From the NCBI GenBank assembly GCA_026122225.1, contig JANEZZ010000468.1, positions 645,001-709,000 on the forward strand: a DNA stretch of 64,000 bases, given 5' to 3'. A program made the translations under genes and the position numbers. This DNA comes from Heloderma charlesbogerti (lineage: Eukaryota > Chordata > Lepidosauria > Squamata > Helodermatidae). Under the pieces are notes generated by a model. The model searched no databases. It had not been told where the DNA came from and saw only the letters and a program-made list of their open reading frames with translations. This document shows positions 11,214 to 23,470 of this stretch, piece after piece (positions within the stretch are counted from its first letter, which is position 1; each line of letters opens with the position of its first letter).

Positions 11214-11789
11214 CCACTCGTTTCCACTAGATGTTGTGCAGTTATTGCACTGCCATATAATAAGTTCTGTGCTTGTCCTTCCAGTGATGTTGAAGGCAGT
11301 CTCTGCCTCAAAACAGTTGCATGTGGTAGGAAGCTAGACTAGCCTTCACCTATTGAGCACAAGATTGAGAAGGAGGAGGAGTTCATAAATGGCAACACAT
11401 GGGAGAAAATAGCATAGGATAGGGATTAATAAAAATGAAGAAGTAAACTGCTTGAGCCATTTCAAGCCTGAACAGCCATTTTTGTAGCCCTGTTCCGAGT
11501 GTGTCCAGATCAAATTTCAGACTAACATTGGAACTCTTAAGTTGGTTTGGGTACTCTGATAAAGAGCTTTGATAGCATATTGCGCACACTGATGTGATGT
11601 CGGAGCATTGATTTAGCACAGAGATAGAGGAGGCAAGCTGGCTGTGTCACCAGCACAGAGAGCTATATTACGTCAGTTTTATTTGGAAGCAAATGGAAAA
11701 GTTAGCTGGGGGATGGAACGAAAAGTCTTGATTCAGAGTTAACTCCTTTCTGCTTTCCCAGTCATGTATGTGATGTAAGGGGAGAGAGG

Positions 11790-11975
11790 GATTGAGGAGA
11801 TCTAGGCTTGAATCTCAGGTCAGCTATGAAGCCCATTCAGCTGACTTGGCCAAAAGTCACTAACTCTGCCTAATTCACCTCACAGGGATGCTGGTTGGAT
11901 AAACTGTGATTAGTCCCATGTACGCTACCCTGAGCGCCTTGGTGGAATGCTGACTGAACCCATAAACAAATACAT
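11790..11975 (+). mobile_element. Decayed tRNA-derived SINE (family 2)
   Basis: Retains the GGCTTGAATCTCAGGTCAGC, TTGGCCAAAAGTCACTAACT and CACCTCACAGGGATG blocks of the SINE at 9316, with a degraded tail. Confidence 0.6.
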
Positions 11976-12344
11976 ATTGTAGGGAGGCTTAATTTAAAGC
12001 TTGTCTTTGGTTTTGCCTGAAAAGATAACAGGCAGCATCTTTCACTCTGAGTCAGTTCCTGCTGCCTTAGAATATGTGCCCATTCATTGTGTGTGTGTGT
12101 CCGCATGTGCGCACACATCCCTTAGTTGCCATCTCTGCCTTTTTGGAGGGTAATGTGGAGATGCTTTGTCATTGCCACTAAAACTTGTGGATCACCTGGA
12201 GCACAGAGTTACTATCGATGGCAAATTTATATTGAATTAATTGAAGGGCGATGGCAGCCTAATGATTGCAGCTGTTGGGAATGAGTTCGGCTTTTAGGTT
12301 GTCCTTCTCGCCTTCTACTTGACAGTCTAATGGAGGAATAAGCC

Positions 12345-12692
12345 TATAGCTCTTCACACAGCACATAGTTAAACTATGGAATTCGCTACCACAAGATGTA
12401 GTGATGGCCACCACTTTGGAGGGCTTTAAAAAGGGATTGGATAACTTCATGAAGCATAAGGCTATCAATGGGTACTAGTCCTGATGGCTACGTGCTACCT
12501 CCAGTATCAGAGGCAGCATGCCTATGTACACCGGTTGCTGGGGAATATGAGCAGAAGAGTTCTATTGCACTGTTGTCCTACTTGTAGATTTCCCATAGGC
12601 AGCTGGTTGGCCACTGTATGAACAGAATACTGGACTAGATGGACCTTTGGTCTAATCCAGCATGGCTGTTCTTATGTTCTTACGTTCTTTGC
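12345..12692 (+). mobile_element. LINE 3'-end-like repeat (CR1-type tail)
   Basis: It contains GGAATTCGCTACCACAAGAT, then TGGCCACCACTTTGG, then ACTGGACTAGATGGACC, and ends with tandem TGTTCTTATGTTCTTACGTT units. A diverged copy lies on the minus strand at 55369-55690. The short tandem tail and 3' position suggest a CR1-clade LINE 3' end. This is an inference, since no RT motif is left. Confidence 0.6.
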
Positions 12693-12927
12693 AAAGTGTT
12701 TTGCAGTATTTAAGGTGTCAAAAAAGGGCGCAAAGAGATATTGGTGAGACCTGTGTACGTGCAGACAAGCATCTGCTTAAAGGTTTTTGAGTAGCCTCTT
12801 TTAGTCCACGTGGAGGCATTCTGGTTATCTCTAGATTGGGGGCATTCTGTTGAGGCAGTGGATCCCTGTCCCACATTATGCCATCTGTCCCTGCCTAATA
12901 GTGATGCCATGGCCACAACAAAGTTAG

Positions 12928-13124
12928 GGGAAGGGCCCTAGCTCAGTGGTAGAGCACATGCCTTGCATGCAGAAGGTTCCAGGTTCAATCCCTGGCATCT
13001 CCTAGAAGGGCTGGAAAAACTCCTGCTTGAAACCCTGGAGAGCTGCTGCCAGCCAGTGTTGACCATACCAGTCTAGATGGGCTAATAGTCTGACTCATCA
13101 TAAGGCAGCTGCCCAAATTCCTAA
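12928..13124 (+). mobile_element. tRNA-derived SINE (family 1)
   Basis: A perfect box A-like TAGCTCAGTGG lies at 12939-12949 and GGTTCAATCC at 12982-12991. The body has CTGGAGAGCTGCTGCCA and the end ATAAGGCAGCTGCC. Confidence 0.85.
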
Positions 13125-13347
13125 GTTGGTCATTGTGAGACTTAATATAAGCAATAATAGTTGTTTCAAAGCAAGACTTCTTGTATGGGGAAAATAAAAG
13201 TTTAAGTCACTTTTTATTGCTTTGTAATGTCTAAATCTCATTGCTCCTTATAATCGTGAACACAGGTGCTGAGTGCTGGTAGGATTGGAGCCAAAATGGG
13301 GCCACAGAGAAACAATGTTTCTCTGGGAATGGGGTTGCCCTGGCATG

Positions 13348-13640
13348 TTCAGGGGAACCCTAAGGTTTGCAGAAGTTAAAAAAAAAATCAATAACCTCTA
13401 GGGGGCAACCTCCCACAAACAGCCCAATAAAGATTGAGCATGCACAGTAGCCACAGAATGTTGATTGTCACTTGGAAAAGAAGCATGGAAAATTGGGATG
13501 GGGGAAATGGAATCCCCTGCTTGAACTCTTTACAGCTTATCCTGGAAGAGGACATGGCTGACAGGTTGGCTGGAACCCTGAACAGGAGCACTCCTGTTAT
13601 GGGATGACGTTACACTGGAATATTTTGTTGCAAGTCCAGC
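13348..13640 (+). repeat. Unknown repeat U1, copy 2
   Basis: The second copy of the repeat at 10955, in the same orientation about 2.4 kb away. The shared start is AACCCTAAGGTTTGCAGAAG and the shared interior block is CCACAGAATG. The two copies have diverged clearly, so the duplication or insertions are old. Confidence 0.55.
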
Positions 13641-13957
13641 ATATTGCTTATATGCAAGTCGCACAATAATGTCTACGTCCCACAATATATTTTCCACTTG
13701 GAAACTCTTGTCTTTCTCTCACCTCTTCATGACTGGCTCATGCCTGCGTGTTGTATGACTTCAGCACTAGTGATGAATTGCATGTGTGAATGAGCCATTG
13801 TAGATGAAACACCAAAGACAGACTTTTCATATAATCTCACAATACTTTGCAACTGAGTCAGTTCACACATTCTGCAAATAGCACATTTTGCATAATCAAG
13901 TGATGAGCATGCTTATGTGAACCAGCCTACGTTTAGTTTGCCTGAATCAGTGTTACT

Positions 13958-14101
13958 CAGCCCTCCTCAACTTGGCACCCACCAGATGTGTTGGACCACA
14001 ACCCCCATCATCCACAGCCAGCAAGTCACAGATGTGCTGGATGGGATGATGGGAATTGTGGTCCAACACATCTGAAGGGTGCTGGGTTGGGGAAGGCTGG
14101 T
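13958..14101. repeat. Palindromic MITE, family A
   Basis: The left arm has CCAGATGTGTTGGACCACAA and the right arm GTGGTCCAACACATCTGAAG. Both the arms and the outer CAACTTGGCACC/GGTGCTGGGTTGGGG ends are complementary. Confidence 0.9.
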
Positions 14102-14299
14102 GTAGGTCATCTGATCTCTCTTGACAGTCTTGATTGACTGTCCCTATGATAGAGCAACCAGATAATGGCAACAGAGAAAGAACCCAGAATATAAAGTGTA
14201 AGTAAAGCTCATGTGTACAGCCAGTATTGGCAGCATGCCAAGGTGTTCTGTTTGATTATATGCTTTGGTACCATTATGTCCAACGTGTTTTGCAAAGTA

Positions 14300-15515
14300 T
14301 CTTTCTCATACTTCTTCAGTCTTAAATTGCTCTAATTTAAGACAGAAGAAGCACCAGAAAGATTCTTTGCGACACATTTGGAGAAAGATAAGCGGCCCCT
14401 GAGGAAGGAAAGTCCTTTTCGAAACGTGTTGGGTATAATAAAACAATTTCCAGCACCTGAGAATAAGGGGAAGGCACTTTTGGGACACATGAGTGCGTTC
14501 CCCTCATGTTGTTTCTTTGGTAGCATTAGCCATGAGCTCAAGACAGGCAAGGAGCAATCCCAAAGACTCAGCAAGCAGCAATGGCCAGATGAATAGAAAG
14601 AGGGCAGTGGGTGGCAATGGCTGAAATTATCGACTTAATTTGGGGCGAGCATTTCCCCCAAATTAAAGGTTCATTTCCTTTGAACTTGTGCTTTAGAGTC
14701 CTTCTTGCTTGAAATAATTTCCAACTGCAGTTGCACAATGCTCAAAAGAGAAATGTGTATTCTGTGGTTCCATGATTGCAGATCCACTAGTATAAAGTAT
14801 GGTATTAGTTGCAGAACATAGGATCCTGAGCAAGCATTATTTTGTTTAAATCAAGTTTTTAGCCCTTAAGGCTGTGGCAATAGACTTTGGCAATGATTTT
14901 AATGCATGGGCATTTTCATGTTGAAGTCGGCAGTCCTTCAGGAAGCAACGTCCTAAGCCACATAATGCTTTGATGATAAGCGCTAGCAATTTAGTGCTCA
15001 GAAACGGACTGGTAGCCACTGGAGATGTTTAAGAATTAGTACACTTAACAGGTCCCAGTCAGAAGTCTTGCAGACACATTTTGAACTAGCTGAAGCTTCT
15101 GAGCAGTCTTCGGAGGTAGTCTCATGTAAAATGCATTGCAGCAGTAAATGAACAAACATATGCAAAGCAGTTACCATAATGTGTTCAGCTCACAGAATTT
15201 CAGAATTGTTTGTGCAGAATTTATGTTGCTTGGAACATAATCTTTTTTAAAAAACATGACAGTGCATAGCCCTGTTCTAGAACTTGACCTTGCCCAGGCC
15301 CCTGGAAGTTAATCGAAGACTCTATTATTGTCAGTCTTCACTGTTACACTCTTTGTTACCTCCAGGTTGCCTTGGAATCAAACCTACAGAATAGTAGATG
15401 TGTTACAAGAATTTGACCTGATGTGTAGCTTCAGGCAGCCAGATTCTCAGACTCTTGATTAGAAAGACTCTTGCCTTCCTCTGCACTTGTGTATTAAGGG
15501 CACAACAATGAAGCT
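14300..15515. other. Unassigned DNA with an old repeat-like block
   Basis: Near 14395-14430 a CCCCTGAGGAAGGAAAG block followed by TTTTCGAAACGTGTTGGGT looks like a repeat sequence rather than a gene. The rest shows no coding evidence. Confidence 0.35.
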
Positions 15516-15521
15516 TAACTT

Positions 15522-15905
15522 AGGGTGCAATCCTATCCAGATGGGCGGCCACCTCCGAACTCGGAGGCGACTGCCTATCCAAAGCAGGGCAGGGGAAGCA
15601 CCTCCGTGCTTCTCCTGTCCTGCATTTTCAGCTAGACAGCTGATTGTGGCTGTCTAGCTGCGGGAGGGCTGTGTGGGGGAGGAGGCTGCTGTATGACACG
15701 TTGGATGTGTCATACAGGCATTTCCGCCCTCCCCACCCCGGAACACCCCCAGACATGTCCCTTTTTGGCCGCTCCACACTCCTCTTGCAAGCACGGAGGA
15801 TGGGGCTGTCCGGCACTGACTCCGAGGCAGTGCGGAAGTGTGGGGAGGTCGGTTCCCGGAAAGAGAATATCCTATGGCTGTCTAGCAGCCATAGGATTGC
15901 TCCCT
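15522..15905. repeat. DNA transposon-like element with 15-bp terminal inverted repeats
   Basis: The ends AGGGTGCAATCCTAT (15522) and ATAGGATTGCTCCCT (to 15905) are inverted repeats with one mismatch. The interior is GC-rich and holds two perfect hairpins: 12-bp arms at 15629-15640/15649-15660, and 10-bp arms at 15871-15880/15886-15895. No transposase is present. The 91-codon frame inside has no recognised domain. Confidence 0.65.
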
Positions 15906-15978
15906 TAATTGCTTTCTAACAGTACAAGGAAGCCATGGAGTCAAATATTCTCAGCCCCTTATAAATAATACATTTTCC

Positions 15979-16003
15979 TCTGTGTGTGTGTGTGTGTGTG
16001 TGT
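15979..16003. repeat. (GT)n microsatellite
   Basis: About eleven GT units. Confidence 0.9.
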
Positions 16004-16004
16004 T

Positions 16005-19000
16005 TTACATGACTCAAGTCAGATGTAACTAGATATGAGCTGTAAATATAAGTAAAAACCTGTTACTGGGTTAGCAGGACTACTAACCTGCTGCGTGTTA
16101 GGGGGTGGAAGCAAACCAAGAAAGCAAGCCTCCACAATAAAAGAGGGATTGTCTCCCTAGCTATTTTATTTGCTATTGCACAATGTCATCAGATGATCAT
16201 CTGCAGTGGGCTAGTGTCATCATGTTCATTTATACTAGTTGATGATCTGGCTCGTTGATGATCTGGCTCGTTCATTCATTGATGGTCTTTCGAAGAATGT
16301 ATGCAAATCCAAGTTTAAAAAAATAACACAAAACCCATGTTGGTTTTGTCTGTTGGTTCTTCTGTACAGAAAAAAGTCTCTTATAGTGCATCCATTCTTG
16401 TTGAGGCAAACCTTTATAAACTGAAGCCTCTGCTTACAATGTGGACGTTGTAAGCATTTTGCTTTTGTCGTACATCTGGTGTGAATAGAATCTGGTGCGC
16501 TAAAATCCACACATTTGGAGGTTAGAAAATGATTTAGCATTGTGTGTATATAGGAAGGGTTTCTGCCCTGTGTAAGAGGCTGGTATTTTGACTGTTACCT
16601 TTAACAAACCATTTGTTCCAAATTTCATTTAGTTTCATTTATTACGTTTCTATATCACTCAGTAGCCAAAGTTCTCTGGGTAGTTTACAAAGATTGATAA
16701 ACACCCAGTTAAAAGTTTTTCTAGTTTTGGTGGCATTTTTACTTGCAGTTTGGTGTCATTTCTGTTTGAGGACTACAACAGTTGTTGTTTAGTTGTGTCC
16801 CAAGTCTGACATATATGTATATTAAAAAAGACAACACAGAGATCTTAAAAAGCACCCCCCCACACACACCAAAGGTTTTAATTTAAATATGTTTTGATTA
16901 AATTGTCAGCATTTATGAATGGTGCTTTTTCTTGAATGATTCTGATTAATCTAACTCCTTCAGATCAAACATCTGAATATTTGAATACTGAGTTGGCATT
17001 TTTAATCCCTTCTAAAATGTTTGGAAGATTTCATTTGCTTTAAAACCTAGGCTAGCTTTCTCCCCCTCTTCCTCTTTAGAGATTTTTTTTTTAAAAAATT
17101 GGTTCTACCTCCAGTTTTTAACATTTGTTTCAATGACAAATGAGATATGTCATGTCTAGGAAATTATCTGGGCCCCCAATGAATAAGAAACAAAAAGGCA
17201 AAAAGGTGGATTTCACAAGCTTGTCTGGACATGCTTTGACCTATCAGTTACTTGCACCTCTGTGTTTAGGACTGTATTTTGCTATGAGTATTCAGCAGTT
17301 TGCATTTATTATATTTCTCCTGAATGCTATCTCTACATATTGCATAAATGCTCTCAGCTTCCTTATGAGAATAGCATTGCCTTTTTCATAGACCATTGGT
17401 AACGTATTAAGTGATGACAATGTGGCTGTTCCTGCTTGGAAAGACAGCAAAATTCACCCACTTTTAGTGAGGCAGTTTTGATGATGCATTGGTGTTCAGA
17501 ATATTGCTAGATTTGTTGCATTCTTTCAAAGGTCTAGGATATAGTTTTGGCCCCCACATGTTGAAATTAACATATAGGGATGTTGCAAGGGGTACTGAAA
17601 CATAATTTCTGTGCTGCCCAGCTCAAAAATGACATAGTTCTCCAGTATTTCCAGGATGTGGCAGTCTTTATTTCTGGGACATACTGGTCTTCATTGACAG
17701 GCAGGGCCTCTAGCAAGAATGACACCAAGGGGAGGAGCTTCCCCTCAGCTCCCAGACCAATCCCAGAATCAGGCAGCAGGATTTTGGCATCACTGAAATC
17801 TGTGACACAGTTTGAATTTTACTCCAGCGGCTTATTTCTTTTTGTGGGAAACAGCTACCAATTCAGGCAGAGACTGGGACCATGTTCTATTGTGCCCTGA
17901 CCTCAAAGCCTGAGGAAAATATACTTTCTGAGGAGAAAGTCTTGCCTGTCTTGAAGCAGCTTCCCATGCTCAGCTTCTCCCTCTTGCGGATCGAGAAAGC
18001 AGCTGGTGTTGAAGTGAAAGAGGCTGGTGAGCGCTGCTATTCTGCTCCACATCATCCATCACCTTTCTGTCTCTGTTTGGCCACAGTGAGCTGTCCTTCA
18101 CATCATTCAGCCACACCCCATAGCCTCTGGCTACACCACAAATCTGATACTGCACAAACCATAGCATCAATATACTCATTACAAATTATTTTTTTTGCTG
18201 TCAGTGCTCTGGAACAAAATTCATGAAATGTTCGTTAATGATCAACCTCCCATAATTGGGAAGATGTGAGATTCTGAACATGGACAGGAAGGGGAAATAA
18301 AATGAAGTTGGGTATATTGAACGTCCTGCGTGTCCTGTCCCCGAATCATTTAAAACACACAAAAAAGGGTCTTCTCTACAGTGACACCAAAGCTGTGAAA
18401 CTCTTTCCCCAGGGGAGTTTACCTTGCTCCTTTCTTACTGGCTTTTAGCTGCCAGGCAAAGATGGCCCCCTTCTGGAGAACGTTTGGGCTGCCCTCATTA
18501 CCTTTATCTCCTGTTTCTACTGCTCTGGTTATTGTGGCTACTAACTGGATTTTACCAAGTGTTTTAAAATTTTGGTATGCTTTTTGATTGTTTTATATTG
18601 CTTCTAATAGATCGAGTTAGCCACCTTAGAGGATATTATTTGAAAGGCAAGTTGTGTATATTCTAAACAACGACAACAGGATGCATTGGAATGCAAGAAA
18701 GGAGTCAATCACTCCCACCTAGAACTGATCCTTAAGAAGCTGTTGCAGAAATGATCTCTGGACATAGCAAGGATGTGCCTTCTTTAATATGTATCCATTC
18801 CTTAATATGCTACATAGTTCTCTTTATGGATGGAGAGCCAGCGATTTTCGAGCTCAGCTAAATTCTCTAAAAATTACCTTGAAGTGTGTTTCAGCTTGCT
18901 CCCGTTTTAATTTTTGACCAGTTTTTCAGCTTGCTTGAATGGGAAAAGTACACATTTCTGTGTGTATTTTTCAAAACTGTGCACTTTCCCCCCATTGACT

Positions 19001-19252
19001 GAAGTGTGAACATGTGTATTTTTAAAAAAATACTCATGTTTTAAACACAGTCACAAATTTGGAAATTTGCGAACATTTCTCAAAAAATTGCTTCTGATGG
19101 CATTCAGGATTGCAAACAAAATTCTTGTACATTCCTAGTTCTGTTTTACTTTGACCTGGTGGGAGGTGGGGCAAGGAATCAGAGTAGGAATGAGCTTTTT
19201 TTTGGTGATTTTTATTTGATATTGAGATGCATCCTGAGCCAAAATATGTAGA
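16005..19252. other. Mostly unassigned DNA, some LINE relics
   Basis: Fragments such as 16640-16700 (TATATCACTCAGTAGCCAAA) resemble reversed LINE tails. The stretch 18385-18680 resembles a decayed L2 3' end (a GTGAAACTCTTTCCC block, then a tail-like GAGTTAGCCACCTTAG). Two tandem 16-bp units sit at about 16242-16273. No gene is supported. Confidence 0.4.
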
Positions 19253-19400
19253 CCAGCCTTCCCCAGCCCGGCGCCTTCCAGATGTGTTGGACTACAACTC
19301 CCATCACCCCCAGCCTGCCTGACTAATAGCCTGCTGTCTGGAGGATGATGTGAATTGTACTACAGCACATCTGGAAGGCACCCATTTGAGGAAGACTGAT
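19253..19400. repeat. Palindromic MITE, family A
   Basis: The left arm reads CCAGATGTGTTGGACTACAA and the right arm ACTACAGCACATCTGGAAGG. The middle is slightly decayed. Confidence 0.9.
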
Positions 19401-22400
19401 GTAGACGCTCTAGAACCAAAGGTTTTGATTCTGACACGGGCAAAGTATGATAACATGAAGTCTGCAGTTGGTGCACTAAAAGTAAACTGCCCCTCAGTAT
19501 GTTTTAGCAGCTCAAACCAATAATCCAGTTGTGGTGAAATGCATCCCTCAAGAACTGGAGCACAGAGGTTGTCCTGCCCCAGCTAAGAATTGGACAAGGG
19601 GTCTGCACTTACTAGTACCTGCTTAAGCAAAAGGCCCCCACCAGTGTGTGTGCCTTGCTGCATTTCCCTCACTGTTGAACATTCAGTGGACTATTGGGAA
19701 CTCATGGGACTAATGGGTGCTGGCAGAAGAAAAGCTTTATGCTTGAAATGAATAGAAACACAGAGACAGCTGCTTGAAACATTGTCTAGTGTACAGTCCA
19801 ATATGGCCAAGATGCCGGTGGATCATCAAATTCTACTCTACCTACCTGACTGTCCATCTGTATGGACAATTGAGCCTTATTGCAGAATATGACTTCTCAT
19901 TACACAATTACCTAGTCACACAGCTCTTCCTACCCCAAGGCTGTACAGAAGACTGTGAAGGCAGCTCCTTCAATTATCGCCAGGGCTTTAATATTTCCCT
20001 AGCTTTAAAGTTTACATATTTGCAATTGTGCCTTACTCATCAGGATTTTATGTTGTCTGAAATACATAAAAGCCAGTATTATCAATACACAGTAAAAGAG
20101 GATACTTTTAGAACTAGTCTGTCAAAATGTAATCATCTAAAAGAGGGCAGTAATCGCATACTCATTCCTTATTGGGAAAGTTTTATCTGATCCTTGGATC
20201 TTGTTCCATCCAAATCTGTTTGAGGTGCCACTGATGGCAGACCTGAAGCCAGCAAAATTAGAGGGTTAGTTCTCATTGATCACAACAGTTTGTGGTTGCA
20301 GCAATCCTGTCTCTTTGATTTAGAACCCATATATGGATGTGGCTTAGGTTTGTTGAAGATTCTACCCAGCCCAAGAAGGTGGCATTTCCTGATTTCAGGT
20401 CTATACGTTTTCACATGGGGCCAGTCCCAGGGCAGCTATTTTTGCTGCTGGCACTGGAGCCACTCCTGCAGATTAAACAGGAGAGAGAGAGCTCGGTTTT
20501 AGCCAGGAAGGGTGGCAGTGCAGAGAGAGAGAATAGCAGGATGTATGCCACAAAGAAATAACAATTGAGGGAGAAAGAAGTTGCGCAGCCACTGTTGAGA
20601 GAGACTGGCGCCATCGCAAGATTTCAGTTTTGGGGCTTACAGATAAATTGATCCCGCTTTGATTATTCTCAGTGGTTATTCCGACCAGATATAGATCCAC
20701 CTCCAGGGACAAGGTTCTTTGAGATAAAGATCCCAGTGATGTGTAAGTAAGACATAGTGTTAGGTGTTGGATTTAGAAGTTGGTAATAACATTGTCCTTC
20801 CAGTGAAGCACAGGCTCATCTCTCTGTATAGGGCTGTTTTCACAGTTAGGTTCAGCATTAGCTCAGGGCTACTTTGGGTGGGTCAGTTTATCAAATTGCA
20901 TCGTGTCACTATCACATCAGAATGATTAGGTCTCTTGAGAATTTGATACACGCAGTCCTGAAATGCAAGTAAAATTAACAATCTGACTATTGAATGTGGC
21001 CTTACTACATGTTGATAAGCAGTGACTTCAGAATACAGCTTTGAGTGAGCTGACGTTTATAATCCTATCCTCATGAAGGTCTCGTCTGAATTGCTCATAC
21101 ATAGATGACAATTTCTCTTTGAAACTTGCTAAAATTCTTGGTCTCATCTCTCTCTCTCTGTCTTGCATGTTAGCAGACTTCAAGCTTTGCTTAGCCCTCC
21201 TATCCAGTGCAAGAGAAGGAAACATTAAAAGAAAAGACCTATTACAGGAAGACCCGTTTCCATGTAGAAGGCCAATTGTCCCTGTTCCCATTGTTTGCTG
21301 TTCAGACCCCCCCCCCCCTTTTCAGGTAACTACCTGAGACTGTTAGAACGGGGAACGGGGGAACGGGCCCATCGCTGGAACAAGCCTTGTAACAAGGCTG
21401 TATTTTTGTTCAGCAAACCATGTAATAAAAATACAATGGGTTGCCTTTCAAAGAGATACCTATTAAAGTAACGGATCCATTTTGGGAGTAAACTTCCAGT
21501 GGTACCAAAAGGTTAAGTACAATAGGAATCTGACCCGCCAGAGGATTGGAACTTTCCTTTTGTGTGCTCTTTTAAAATGAATACATTTTCAGCTCACCAC
21601 CAACTGATTGTTCTTGATTCCTTCATTGTCCGGATGACAGTGCAGCCCTCTTACATGGCTGCATACCAGTGAGCGAGCAAGCGAGACCTGCAACAAGAAT
21701 ATGGCTTTCTTCCCCCCTCAGCATAATGGGGTTATGCATTCAACAGGGTTTCTGAAGTAATAAGGACAGGAACAAAAGCATGGGTTTCTTTATGCTCGGT
21801 TCATTTTCATCTCTGCTCATTGTATCTTTGCAGTACAGGGTGCCCTGAAGATCTTTTTTTACATTTATTTCTCTTACTCTGACCTTCAGCAGATTCTTTG
21901 AGCTCTTCTGTAAAATGAATTGTATGATAACTTGAGAAAGATGGCCTCAGGCCCTCCACACACAATTTATTTCAGTGTGGGCTGTTTCCCTGCCAACATC
22001 CCTTGTATACAGAAAAAGAGGGACTAACTCCTAAAGCTGAACTTTGCTTGGAGGTCTGTATGTTGCAAGCATATATGGTATATTTGCAAATGTAGCCAGA
22101 TAGGTTTAGCAACCCTGGTTTACTGCAAACTTTGGTCTCCCTAATGGAGAGTCTGCCCTGATGTATAGCACTATTGGGACAACTGACGTTGATGTCTCCG
22201 GATCAAAGGTGGTGGTAACTAGCAGCTTTGTGTGTGTGCATGTGTGTGAGAGAGAGAGAGAGCGCATGAAAAGTCTGAATCAGAAGCACATTCTGAAGTG
22301 GGGGCCCATAGAAGCTTTTTCTTCAAAATAAGAGTAACCAATTTAAACTAAGGTGGCTGTGTGTCATACTTTCAGAGGACAGTCCTCTGTTGGAAGGCAT

Positions 22401-22950
22401 TCTCTGTTTGAAGGGCTGTCCAGTTCAAGTCAGGTTTAAAGATAAAGAGCCTTCAGAAGGAAGAGCTGAGCCTTCAAGTTGCCCATCCACAGTTAGCACC
22501 TGGAGAGCAGACTGAGCAGGCACACAAGTCACCTGGTCATAATCTTCCCCTCTAGGGTGAAGTGTATTGTATTTCTATTTCTATTATAGCAATTATTTCT
22601 AAATTTACATATATATAAGCTAGCATATGCAAATGTTATGCAAATCTGTGTCCTCTTTTAGCAATGCATAAGTGGCCACTTTTAAAAAGTGTGTTTATTG
22701 TAACCCGTAGTTTGGCCCTATCTCGTTAACTGACACCACCTTAGTAACAGTAAGCCTAAAAGGGATAAAGGAGAAGCTGATGGCAAAACAACAGTAGAAA
22801 CATCCACATCCCACCCTTGGTGTCCCTGTTGAATAAACTCACAGCTGAGATTGAGAAATCTTCAGAGATTGAGAAGAACAGAACAGGGGATTAGCAGGGT
22901 CAGCATATGTGGCACAACTGAATAATGATCTCCACTTTTACTATTTTATT
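19401..22950. other. Unassigned DNA
   Basis: The longest open frame (138 codons at 19774-20190) has no recognised domain, codon pattern or splice context. A C-run (21305-21318) and a GA-run near 22249 are simple repeats. Two octamer motifs at 22627-22645 are listed separately. Confidence 0.4.
22627..22645 (+). promoter_or_regulatory. Pair of octamer (ATGCAAAT) motifs
   Basis: Two perfect ATGCAAAT octamers lie in direct orientation, 11 bp apart start to start, at 22627-22634 and 22638-22645. ATGCAAAT is the established POU/Oct factor site. Function here is unproven. Confidence 0.3.
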
Positions 22951-23162
22951 ATTAAATTCATTATTATGTCTATATCCCACTTTTTTTCCTCTTGCAAGGA
23001 GCCCATGGCTTACACGGTCCCCCCATTTTATCCTCCTCCTCATTTTGTCTTCGCAACAGCCCTGTGAGGTAGGTGATGCTGAGAGTCAGTGACTGGCCCA
23101 AAGTCACCCAGAGAGCTTCGTGGCTGAATGGGGACTAGAACCCGGATCTCCCCAGTCCCAAC
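22950..23162 (-). mobile_element. tRNA-derived SINE (family 2)
   Basis: This is the reverse complement of the SINE at 9316. AGCCCTGTGAGGTAGGTGAT, GACTGGCCCAAAGTCACCCA and GGACTAGAACCCGGATCTCC lie in the expected reversed order, and the tail side is at about 22950. Confidence 0.85.
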
Positions 23163-23470
23163 TAGGGGTGGGCAGCATCCAGTGGTTGGAGGCTGTATTG
23201 TCCCCCCCAACCCACCAGGGGCTGCAACCTGCCCCCAACTCCAAATTTGCTGCAGTAGTGAAAAATGTGATTTTTCAAGGAAATGAGGAATGCCGGCAGT
23301 GCCTGTCTGGTTTAAAAGCAGTATCATGCTTCCAGGAGCACGCTTCCAGTATTCCTTGTTTCTTTGACAAATTGCTTTTTGCTGTCACTGTGGTGGCAAA
23401 TTCGGCAGGGCAAAAACAGCCAGAGGAGGCCACATATGGCGTATGGATCTCATGTTACCCATCGCTGATG
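23163..23470. repeat. hAT-like non-autonomous element
   Basis: It begins AGGGGTGGGCAGC and shares the interior TCACTGTGGTGGCAAATTC block with the element at 39509. The right end is near TTACCCATCGCTGA, which is roughly complementary to the left. Confidence 0.5.

Noticed and set aside
12928..13010. tRNA gene suggested by box A and box B
   Set aside because: The match ends after the tRNA-like head and continues into the SINE body; several diverged copies exist. No cloverleaf can be drawn.
19774..20190. 138-codon frame upstream of SOX13
   Set aside because: No domain, no codon bias I can see, no splice sites. A chance frame in AT-rich DNA is more likely.
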